A stretch of DNA of 11,733 bases, taken from assembly GCA_937892395.1 (NCBI GenBank), contig CALAGJ010000004.1:1-11733 (forward strand), in the 5' to 3' direction. How positions within the stretch are numbered: position 1 is the first letter of the stretch; the number at the start of each line of letters is the position of its first letter. This DNA comes from an uncultured Parafilimonas sp. Lineage in GTDB: Bacteria > Bacteroidota > Bacteroidia > Chitinophagales > Chitinophagaceae. Shown in pieces: positions 5,993-11,733 of this stretch. Under the pieces are notes generated by a model. That model worked only from the letters and a program-made list of their open reading frames with translations, was not told where the DNA came from and did no database searches. The position numbers and the translations under genes were made by a program.

Positions 5993-7783
5993 ATGAAAAT
6001 ATTATTGCATTATCTCCAGCCTTATAGACCATTGGTTTTATTGGCGCTTCTGCTGGCTACTATCAACCAATGTTTCTCTCTTATTGATCCCATCATCTTT
6101 GGAAAAATAATAGATGAATTTGGTAAGCACCCTCATTTTTTTGACACGGCACTAACACAGCCACGGGATGAAAATGATTTTATAATCGGTATTCTCTGGC
6201 TGCTGCTGGCCAGTATGGGGGTGGCTATGGTAAGCCGCATAGCAAAAGCATTTCAGGACTATGTGGTGAGTATTGTGATACAAAAATTTGGAGCTAAAAT
6301 TTTCACGGATGGCTTAAGACATTCATTGCTTTTACCCTATCAGGATTTCGAAGACCAGCGCAGTGGTGAAACCCTATCTATTCTCCAAAAAGTACGCACC
6401 GATACAGAAAAGTTTATCAGCACATTTATCAACCTGTTTTTTGCACTGGTGGTAGGGGTTGTTTTTGTCATGATTTACGCATTTCGGATTCACTGGAGTA
6501 TTGCTCCTGCCTATATTATAGGTATTTTATTATTATCAGTACTTATGGGCAAACTCAGTAAAAGCATCAAGAATATTCAGAAAAATATTGTGGCTGAAAC
6601 CACGGCGCTTGCAGGTAGTACAACCGAGAGTTTAAGAAATATTGAATTGGTAAAAAGTCTTGGTCTTACAGATCAGGAGGTAAACAGATTAAATACAAAC
6701 ACCTATAAAATTCTTGGGTTAGAAATAAAGAAAGTAAAGAGTATAAGAGCACTCAGTTTTATTCAAGGTACATTTGTAAATACACTGCGGCAGGTTATTC
6801 TTTTTTTATTGATGTATCTTATTTTTAAGGATATACTTACAGTGGGTCAGTTGTTTACGATGCAGATTTATTCATTTTTTATTTTTGGTCCTTTACAGGA
6901 AATAGGAAATATTATTATTACTTACCGAGAAGCAGAAGCATCACTGATCAATTTTGATAACCTGATGAAGAAACAGCCCGAGCCGGTTCCGGAAAAACCG
7001 ATACAGTCTGGTATCCTGCAACAGCTTTCTTTTAATGGCGTAAGCTTTCAGCATAAGACTGCCCATTTTAAAGCATTAGACAATATCAGTTTCAATGTAC
7101 AACAAGGAGAAACCATTGCCTTTGTGGGCCCAAGTGGTAGTGGCAAGAGTACACTTGTAAAATTATTGGTTGGCTTATATAGAACAGGTGAGGGAAAAAT
7201 AACCTATAACCAGATAGCAGTAAACGAAATTGATTTTGATGAACTGCGCAGCCAAATTGGTTTTGTAACACAGGATACACAACTGTTTGCAGGCACTATA
7301 AAAGAAAACCTACTTTTTGTAAAACCCAGTGCTACTGTGGAAGAATTAGATGATGCATTGACAAAAGCGAGTTGCCAAAATTTATTGGCACGTGCTGAAA
7401 AAGGGCTTGACACCATGATAGGAGAGGGTGGTTTAAAACTAAGTGGTGGGGAGAAGCAGCGTATCAGTATAGCCAGAAGCCTACTGCGCAAGCCACACTT
7501 ACTCATTTTTGATGAAGCCACATCTGCTTTGGATTCTATAACTGAAGAAGAAATAACGAATACTATTAAAGAAATATCTGAACTCAAAGAGCAGATTACT
7601 GTGCTCATTGCGCATAGGCTAAGTACTATAATGCATGCAGATAAAATTTATGTATTGGAAAGAGGTCAGATTGTAGAAATGGGATCTCATCAGGAACTTC
7701 TTGCAGAAAAGGGTTTGTATTATGCCATGTGGCGTCAGCAAATTGGCGAACGTAAACTTACTGTAAAACCGCAAGCTGTTTAA
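5993..7783 (+). CDS. ABC-type exporter, fused membrane and ATPase domains
   Basis: A 596-residue half-transporter expected to work as a homodimer or heterodimer in the inner membrane. The membrane domain (about 1-325) has hydrophobic segments near 12-32, 64-82, 145-165, 168-186 and 262-280. The nucleotide-binding domain (about 345-585) is complete: Walker A GPSGSGKST (379-387), Q-loop Q427 in VTQDTQLF, signature LSGGEKQ (483-489), Walker B LLIFDE (503-508), D-loop SALD (511-514) and H-loop H541 in IAHRLST. The architecture and length match the MsbA/Atm1/multidrug exporter group (ABC type IV exporters). The substrate could be lipid, peptide or drug and cannot be decided here. It stands alone, divergent from DUF2480 and ending 10 bp before the pyrB stop on the other strand. 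The start is the only ATG close to the conserved N-terminus. Confidence 0.93.
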   Translation: MKILLHYLQPYRPLVLLALLLATINQCFSLIDPIIFGKIIDEFGKHPHFFDTALTQPRDENDFIIGILWLLLASMGVAMVSRIAKAFQDYVVSIVIQKFGAKIFTDGLRHSLLLPYQDFEDQRSGETLSILQKVRTDTEKFISTFINLFFALVVGVVFVMIYAFRIHWSIAPAYIIGILLLSVLMGKLSKSIKNIQKNIVAETTALAGSTTESLRNIELVKSLGLTDQEVNRLNTNTYKILGLEIKKVKSIRALSFIQGTFVNTLRQVILFLLMYLIFKDILTVGQLFTMQIYSFFIFGPLQEIGNIIITYREAEASLINFDNLMKKQPEPVPEKPIQSGILQQLSFNGVSFQHKTAHFKALDNISFNVQQGETIAFVGPSGSGKSTLVKLLVGLYRTGEGKITYNQIAVNEIDFDELRSQIGFVTQDTQLFAGTIKENLLFVKPSATVEELDDALTKASCQNLLARAEKGLDTMIGEGGLKLSGGEKQRISIARSLLRKPHLLIFDEATSALDSITEEEITNTIKEISELKEQITVLIAHRLSTIMHADKIYVLERGQIVEMGSHQELLAEKGLYYAMWRQQIGERKLTVKPQAV

Positions 7784-7793
7784 ATAAACACAA

Positions 7794-8720
7794 TTATTCT
7801 CTATTGCCAGCCAGTAAATAAAGTACTGCCATCCTTACTGCTACACCATTTTCTACTTGTTGGAGTATGATGGAGTGTTCACCATCTGCCACATCGCTAT
7901 CTATTTCTACACCCCTGTTGATGGGGCCTGGATGCATGATGGTAATTGTCTTTGACAATTTTTCTAGCATAGATTTTTTAATACCATACATGAGGTTATA
8001 TTCACGTAGGGAGCTAAATAAAGGTTGGTTCTGACGCTCTAATTGTATGCGGAGTACATTGGCTACATCACACCATTGCAATGCTTTCATTACATCATAT
8101 TCTACCCTTAGATCAAAAGCATCTGTAATGTATTTTGGAATGAGGGTAGGAGGGCCTGCTAAGGTGATGTCAGCGCCCATTTTTTGCAATAAATAAATAT
8201 TACTCAATGCTACCCTACTATGCATGATATCTCCAATAATGGCCACTTTAAGCCCCTCTAAACTGCCCTTGCTTTGCTGCATAGAAAATGCATCTAACAA
8301 TGCCTGAGTGGGATGTTCGTTGATGCCATCACCTGCATTTACAATTGCCGCAGGAATATGTTTTGATAAAAAATGTGGGGCGCCACTGGCGCTATGTCTC
8401 ATAACTACCATATCCACTTTCATACTGAGTATATTGTGGACAGTATCTAATAATGTTTCTCCTTTTTTTGAACTGGATGTAGCAGCAGAAAAATTTAAGG
8501 TATCTGCACCCAGTCTTTTTTCAGCCAGTTCAAAGGACATACGGGTACGTGTACTGTTTTCATAAAATAAATTGACAATGGTAACATCACGAAGGCTGGG
8601 TACTTTTTTTACAGGCCTTTGTAATACATCTTTAAACTGAGCGGCAGTGGTAAGAATAAGGTGAATATCTGTGGGTGATAAATCCCTGATGCCAAGCAGA
8701 TTTTTAATGGACAATTTCAT
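7794..8720 (-). CDS. pyrB: Aspartate carbamoyltransferase catalytic subunit
   Basis: PyrB joins carbamoyl phosphate and aspartate to make N-carbamoyl-L-aspartate, the committed step of pyrimidine synthesis in the cytoplasm. The carbamoyl-phosphate loop STRTR (56-60) sits in FYENSTRTRMSFE. The 80s-loop segment SSSKKGETLLDT (about 82-93) holds the active-site lysine. HPTQALLD (137-143), GDIMHSRVA (163-171) and HPGPINRGVEI (263-273) complete the family signature. The length (308) is normal for a catalytic chain. The sequence distinguishes it from ornithine carbamoyltransferase, which has a different substrate-binding loop. No pyrI or pyrR is adjacent. A weak -7-like element, TATCTTCG (8728-8735), ends 7 nt upstream of the ATG. 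No attenuator hairpin is visible upstream. Confidence 0.96.
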   Translation of the reverse strand: MKLSIKNLLGIRDLSPTDIHLILTTAAQFKDVLQRPVKKVPSLRDVTIVNLFYENSTRTRMSFELAEKRLGADTLNFSAATSSSKKGETLLDTVHNILSMKVDMVVMRHSASGAPHFLSKHIPAAIVNAGDGINEHPTQALLDAFSMQQSKGSLEGLKVAIIGDIMHSRVALSNIYLLQKMGADITLAGPPTLIPKYITDAFDLRVEYDVMKALQWCDVANVLRIQLERQNQPLFSSLREYNLMYGIKKSMLEKLSKTITIMHPGPINRGVEIDSDVADGEHSIILQQVENGVAVRMAVLYLLAGNRE

Positions 8721-8727
8721 TAAAGTG

Positions 8728-8735
8728 CGAAGATA
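8728..8735 (-). promoter_or_regulatory. Weak -7-like element upstream of pyrB
   Basis: On the minus strand TATCTTCG differs from TAnnTTTG by one base and ends 7 nt before the pyrB ATG (8720). No TTG is at the -33 distance. The 123-bp gap to the rdgB stop shows no strong terminator, so pyrB could also be read from the rdgB transcript. Confidence 0.25.
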
Positions 8736-8843
8736 AGGGGTTTGAGTGTTGGTTCGATCTTTGGCGAATACTCATTGCACGAAGTGCATATAGAAATTCT
8801 TCTATTTGTTACACCTAAATTGTCAACCTGTATAAGTTTAAAG

Positions 8844-9428
8844 CTATTCTCTCATTAGATGGTTTACCAATAATTCCACGGCTTTTTTTCTATGGCTATA
8901 GATATTTTTTTCCTCCATAGTCATGGATGCAAATGATTTACCATTGGCTCCATCTGGCGAAAAAATAGGATCGTATCCAAAACCTCCATTGCCGGTAGGT
9001 TCCTGCAAGATTTGTCCTTCGCAGATACCTTCAAAATAATGAATTTGTCCCTCTTCATGGAGTGCTATTACTGTAATGAATCTTGCCTTTCTATTGGTGG
9101 CAAATTGCAGGGCTGCTAATAGTTTTGAGATATTATCTGCTGCAGAAGCATGCTCTCCAGCATATCTAGCACTTTTTACTCCGGGGGCTCCATCCAATAC
9201 ATCCACTTCCAAGCCAGTATCTTCACTAAAGCAATTTGAGCGTGTAAGTTTGTGGATTACTGTTATTTTCTCCAATGCATTTTCGTGAAAGCTATTCCAA
9301 GGCTCAGGTATATCCTGCAGAATACCTGCTTCTTGCAAACTGACTATGGCAATACGGTTATTTAATACAGCTTTTATTTCTGCTACTTTGTGTGCATTGT
9401 TGGTTGCAAAAATGTAACTGCTATCCAT
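8844..9428 (-). CDS. rdgB: dITP/XTP pyrophosphatase (non-canonical purine NTPase, HAM1 family)
   Basis: This enzyme hydrolyses dITP, ITP and XTP to monophosphates plus pyrophosphate, keeping deaminated purines out of DNA and RNA. The family motifs are all present: FATNNAHKVAEI (7-18) for nucleotide binding, FSEDTGLEVDVLDGAPGVKSARYAG (67-91) with the acidic catalytic pair E69/D70, GNGGFGYDPIF (146-156), and the C-terminal MTMEEKNIYSHRKKA (169-183). The length of 194 residues is normal. The ATG lies 2 nt after the stop of the upstream unknown gene (9431-9982), so the two are co-transcribed. This may tie that gene to nucleotide or DNA maintenance. No damage or missing residue is seen. Confidence 0.95.
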   Translation of the reverse strand: MDSSYIFATNNAHKVAEIKAVLNNRIAIVSLQEAGILQDIPEPWNSFHENALEKITVIHKLTRSNCFSEDTGLEVDVLDGAPGVKSARYAGEHASAADNISKLLAALQFATNRKARFITVIALHEEGQIHYFEGICEGQILQEPTGNGGFGYDPIFSPDGANGKSFASMTMEEKNIYSHRKKAVELLVNHLMRE

Positions 9429-9430
9429 GA

Positions 9431-9982
9431 TTATTTCTTTTTGAAAATTTTTTGTAATGCTAACCAGAGCTTTTGTTTTTCAGATTTTATGTGTTCAGTA
9501 TTTCCATCAAGGCTATCTAAATGTGGGGCAGTAAGGTACACTGTGGCGCCATGAGGTTGTACCTGATAATCCGGCATGGCAAATGGGAGCTGCAACTGCC
9601 AAACTTTTGACCCAAAAAATATAGCCACTTCGGGCTTTAATTGAGCTTGTATAAAATTCCAATCCTGCTTAGTATTACATTCATTTACTAAAGCTATATC
9701 CTCCATATTTAAACCACAGGCACCCAGCATTTTGGTGAGTAATTCCAGGCTGTTATCTGCCAGATATGGATAATTGTTTGTATTTACCAATACTGCTATG
9801 CGCTTTTTATTTTCACCCAAAAAACGTATTGCTGTTTCCGCTGGTATAATTTTTTCAGTAGGAGTTATCAATTTTTCCTTTGGAATATTTTTTCCTGCGG
9901 AATGCTTTGTAGCACCCGGTATTACCAAGCAATCTTTGTAAAAATCTACAAGCAATGATGGGGGTAGTGATTTGTTATGCAC
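9431..9982 (-). CDS. Uncharacterised protein, faintly HolD (DNA Pol III psi)-like
   Basis: A 183-residue soluble protein that I do not recognise with confidence. Visible parts are a basic N-terminus with ITPTEKIIPAE at about 39-49, then KKRIAVLVNTNNYPYLADNSLELLTKMLGACGL. After these come ALVNE, VAIFFGSKVWQLQLP (119-133), and a C-terminal TAPHLDSL...EKQKLWLALQKIF helix. The layout (an aVLV strand, an acidic leucine-rich helix, a central FGSKVWQL strand, then a 'P-HL-SL ... K--LW-AL' end) recalls the small psi clamp-loader subunit HolD and the related uracil-DNA-glycosylase-like fold. This is pattern memory only. The start is GTG at 9982; there is no in-frame ATG before the upstream stop. A TATTTTTG element ends 5 nt upstream. 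It sits 2 nt ahead of rdgB and diverges from the aminotransferase gene. Confidence 0.75.
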   Translation of the reverse strand: MHNKSLPPSLLVDFYKDCLVIPGATKHSAGKNIPKEKLITPTEKIIPAETAIRFLGENKKRIAVLVNTNNYPYLADNSLELLTKMLGACGLNMEDIALVNECNTKQDWNFIQAQLKPEVAIFFGSKVWQLQLPFAMPDYQVQPHGATVYLTAPHLDSLDGNTEHIKSEKQKLWLALQKIFKKK

Positions 9983-9987
9983 AGGCT

Positions 9988-9995
9988 CAAAAATA
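9988..9995 (-). promoter_or_regulatory. Candidate -7 element of the unknown gene-rdgB transcript
   Basis: Minus-strand TATTTTTG is an exact TAnnTTTG match ending 5 nt before the GTG start at 9982. No TTG occupies the -33 distance. If it is functional, the transcript would start at or next to the start codon. Confidence 0.3.
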
Positions 9996-10003
9996 ATGGT
10001 TGT

Positions 10004-10034
10004 TAGTTTTGTATTTCATTTTACCTTTCTTTGC
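10004..10034 (+). promoter_or_regulatory. Candidate promoter region of the aminotransferase gene
   Basis: Two -7-like elements lie within 50 bp of the ATG at 10050: TAGTTTTG (10004-10011, exact TAnnTTTG) and TTTCTTTGC (10026-10034, one mismatch but with the C that often follows). Neither has a well-placed -33 TTG. The 67-bp divergent gap must hold the promoters of both this gene and the unknown gene on the other strand. Confidence 0.35.
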
Positions 10035-10049
10035 AAAAATTCCATTTTT

Positions 10050-11114
10050 ATGACAGATATATTTGAGATAGCCGTTACCAAAATAGGACGGAGCAAACTT
10101 AATGACCTGAACTTAGAAAATATTCCCTTTGGAAAATATTTTACCGATCACATGCTGGAAGCAGACTTTGAAAATGGTGAATGGAGAAATGTTGAAATCA
10201 AACCTTTTCAACCATTATTATTATCGCCTAGCTTGAGTGCTTTGCATTATGGACAAAGTATTTTTGAAGGTATAAAAGCATATAAAAATAACCAAGGAGA
10301 AGCTGCTATATTCAGACCCTATGAAAACTGGAAAAGGTTTAATCTTTCTGCTGTAAGAATGAATATGCCGGAAGTGCCGGAGGAAATTTTTATTGAAGGT
10401 ATGCGTCAGCTGATTGGCTTAGATAGCAATTGGGTGCCTGCCCGTCCGGATCATTCTTTGTACATCCGTCCATTTATGTTTGCATCAGATGCATTGCTGG
10501 GCGTACGCCCTTCGGATAGTTATAAATTTGTCATCATATTAAGTCCTACCGGTCCTTATTATACTGCTCCTATGAAGATAATGGTGGAAGAAACATATAC
10601 CCGTGCATGCCCCGGTGGTGTTGGCTTTTCAAAGAATGCAGGTAATTATGGTGGAAGCATGCTTGCAGCCACAGAAGCAAAGCAAAAAGGTTATGATCAA
10701 GTATTATGGACTGATGCTTTTGAACACAAATGGCTACAAGAAGTGGGTATGATGAATGTGGCATTTTTGATTGGAAATAAAGTGATAACTCCATCATTGG
10801 AAGAAGGTACTATTCTAAAAGGAATTACTCGGGATAGTGCACTCACACTCTTAAATGATATGGGTATTGAAACAGAGGAAAGACCAATAAGTATTGATGA
10901 AGTAGTGGAAGCATACCAAAACGGTAGTTTTAAAGAAATGTTTGGATTGGGTACAGCTGCCACTGTGGCCATGATAAAAGAATTGTGTTATAGAGATGTG
11001 GTAATGGAGTTTAATCCGGAAAAATATACCATAGCTCCTAAGCTACGTGCTATGATGAATGATATCAAAGAAGGAGTAATATCTGATACACATGGATGGA
11101 TGTTTAAAATATAA
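10050..11114 (+). CDS. ilvE: Branched-chain amino acid aminotransferase (class IV PLP enzyme)
   Basis: This enzyme transfers amino groups between leucine, isoleucine or valine and 2-oxoglutarate, the last step of branched-chain amino acid synthesis and the first of their breakdown. The sequence fits the BCAT type II group (about 355 residues; 354 here): LHYGQSIFEGIKAY (65-78), FRPYENWKRFNLSAVRM, RPFMFASD, SPTGPYY, and the pyridoxal-phosphate lysine K195 in GFSKNAGNYGGS. The later blocks DQVLWTDAFEHKWLQEVGMMNVAF and LKGITRDSALTLL also fit, as does FGLGTAATV. The start is set at the ATG at 10050 (MTDIFEIAVTK). An in-frame TTG at 9972 would add 26 hydrophobic residues, but that stretch overlaps the promoter region and the opposing gene start, so it is rejected. 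A terminator follows 46 bp after the stop. Confidence 0.94.
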   Translation: MTDIFEIAVTKIGRSKLNDLNLENIPFGKYFTDHMLEADFENGEWRNVEIKPFQPLLLSPSLSALHYGQSIFEGIKAYKNNQGEAAIFRPYENWKRFNLSAVRMNMPEVPEEIFIEGMRQLIGLDSNWVPARPDHSLYIRPFMFASDALLGVRPSDSYKFVIILSPTGPYYTAPMKIMVEETYTRACPGGVGFSKNAGNYGGSMLAATEAKQKGYDQVLWTDAFEHKWLQEVGMMNVAFLIGNKVITPSLEEGTILKGITRDSALTLLNDMGIETEERPISIDEVVEAYQNGSFKEMFGLGTAATVAMIKELCYRDVVMEFNPEKYTIAPKLRAMMNDIKEGVISDTHGWMFKI

Positions 11115-11160
11115 GTCTTATTTCAAGTATTTAAGATTCAATTTTAAAATACATAAATTT

Positions 11161-11194
11161 AAAAAAGGCTACTAATAATTGGTAGCCTTTTTTT
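11161..11194 (+). terminator. Intrinsic terminator after ilvE
   Basis: GGCTAC (11167-11172), the loop TAATAATTG and GTAGCC (11182-11187) form a perfect stem. It is followed by seven Ts and preceded by six As that extend the stem. It is a textbook rho-independent terminator for ilvE. Because of the A run it could also stop transcription arriving on the minus strand. Confidence 0.92.
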
Positions 11195-11208
11195 ATCAAG
11201 GAAATGTG

Positions 11209-11313
11209 TTATTTAACCATCTGTTTACTATCCACCACTTTTTCATCCACTAGCAATGCATATTTATAAGTGCCTGCGGCAAGTTCATTCGCTGTAAGCG
11301 TAATGTTCTTTTT
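11209..11313 (-). pseudogene. Remnant of a secretion-tail (T9SS-like) C-terminus
   Basis: The minus-strand frame ending at TAA (11209-11211) encodes 34 residues: KKNITLTANELA followed by AGTYKYALLVDEKVVDSKQ and MVK. The pattern 'L-A-ELAAGTYxYxLxVDxKVVDxKxMV' followed directly by a stop resembles the C-terminal end of large Bacteroidota cell-surface or secreted proteins (T9SS-type sorting tails and tail-fibre-like proteins). An in-frame TAG (11314-11316) closes the frame upstream, there is no start codon in the piece, and the other frames upstream show no matching remainder. It therefore looks like the 3' scrap of a deleted gene. Its family name is from memory. It starts 15 bp after the ilvE terminator. 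Confidence 0.6.
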
Positions 11314-11385
11314 CTATGTAGTTAGTATATTCATTGATGAGTTTTCAATTTAGAAATTATGATTGAAACACTTGTAAAGAAATTA

Positions 11386-11733
11386 TTAAACAGCAGTTGA
11401 CCACTCAATCTTTTTTTGGTATTTCATAAAAATTTCTTGATTTTTGGATTGATTGACAATTTTTGAAATTTCCTGTTTGAAATAAAAATTACCAGAAACA
11501 AATTTCACTTCAATAAAATACACTTGAGTAGGAGCGTAATTTTTAATATCGACATATAATATATTTTGATTTTGATCTTTTATATAAAAACTGTTTATAG
11601 CCAACACATCAACCAAGCAGTATTTTTCTACTAAACTTTGCTTCATTTCAAGCAGTTCCTGCTCATTGCTCAATGAAAATTTATATTTGATATAGAACAG
11701 TTCTTTTTTAAGAAAATGGGCCTGAATAAAAAG
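11386..11733 (-). CDS. Unknown protein, 3' part only (runs off the right edge)
   Basis: The frame is open from the TAA at 11386 to the window edge, giving about 115 visible residues. It begins LFIQAHFLKKELFYIKYKF, continues with a charged helix (SNEQELLEMKQSLVEKY) and ends KYQKKIEWSTAV. A TTG at 11673 could serve as a start, but the coding character (KKELFYIKYKF) continues upstream of it, so I judge the true start to be outside the window. A strand pair ILYVDIKNYAP and VYFIEVKFVSG has a D-x(n)-E-x-K arrangement that nuclease-fold proteins use, but this alone proves nothing. The sequence is very lysine-, isoleucine- and asparagine-rich and lower in G+C than its neighbours, which hints at acquired DNA. 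I do not recognise the family. Confidence 0.6.
   Translation of the reverse strand, partial: LFIQAHFLKKELFYIKYKFSLSNEQELLEMKQSLVEKYCLVDVLAINSFYIKDQNQNILYVDIKNYAPTQVYFIEVKFVSGNFYFKQEISKIVNQSKNQEIFMKYQKKIEWSTAV

Noticed and set aside
7777..7790. TGTTTA-AA-TAAACA inverted repeat between the exporter and pyrB as a terminator
   Set aside because: The stem is six A+T-rich pairs with a 2-nt loop and no T tract. It is too weak to call a terminator.
8776..8788. TGCAC-GAA-GTGCA hairpin upstream of pyrB as an attenuator
   Set aside because: It is a five-pair stem with no T run and no alternative pairing seen. It could be chance.
9972..10049. 26-residue N-terminal extension of the aminotransferase from a TTG start
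   Set aside because: It overlaps the divergent gene start and both -7-like elements. The protein family starts at the ATG at 10050.
11386..11673. Complete 95-residue gene starting at TTG 11673
   Set aside because: The frame stays open with protein-like sequence all the way to the window edge, so the gene is more likely cut off than started there.

Overview
The window looks like chromosomal DNA of a Bacteroidota bacterium, most likely a Chitinophagales/Chitinophagaceae-type lineage. The reasons are an A+T-rich sequence, start codons without Shine-Dalgarno sequences, several near-consensus Bacteroidota -7 elements (TAnnTTTG), the lineage-typical families DUF3467 and DUF2480, and a remnant that resembles the C-terminal tail of a type IX-secreted protein. 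No rRNA, tRNA, CRISPR array, integrase or transposase was found.

Layout. 1-573 has no convincing gene. It holds 2.4 copies of a ~112-bp tandem repeat (102-372), then a 12-bp palindrome, a perfect 23-bp palindrome and a second inverted repeat. 574-4233 is a plus-strand cluster: a DUF3467 protein, a von Willebrand A protein with an intact MIDAS motif, a MoxR/ChlI-like AAA+ ATPase and an HD-domain hydrolase. The VWA and AAA+ proteins are a typical ATPase-plus-MIDAS pair, probably a chaperone-like or metal-insertion machine whose substrate is unknown. Facing it on the minus strand are a DUF2480 gene and mnmH (tRNA 2-selenouridine synthase). These two share one reading frame, separated by a stop codon, and mnmH has no ATG start and an unusual P-loop.

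5993-7783 (+) is a half-size ABC exporter. It converges on pyrB (7794-8720, -), which encodes aspartate carbamoyltransferase. Next on the minus strand are rdgB (dITP/XTP pyrophosphatase) and, 2 nt upstream of it, an uncharacterised gene with a faint resemblance to DNA polymerase III psi (HolD). Divergent from that gene is a branched-chain aminotransferase (10050-11114, +), followed by a strong intrinsic terminator. The right end carries a degraded C-terminal secretion-tail fragment and the 3' part of an unknown gene that runs off the window.

Most of the content is housekeeping: pyrimidine synthesis, nucleotide-pool cleaning, branched-chain amino acids, tRNA modification and export. The parts worth a second look are the 5' repeat/palindrome region ahead of the DUF3467-VWA-AAA+-HD cluster, the DUF2480/mnmH junction, the HolD-like gene and the secretion-tail remnant. 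I see no clear new defence or mobile system. All family assignments are from recognition of motifs in the sequence, without database searches.
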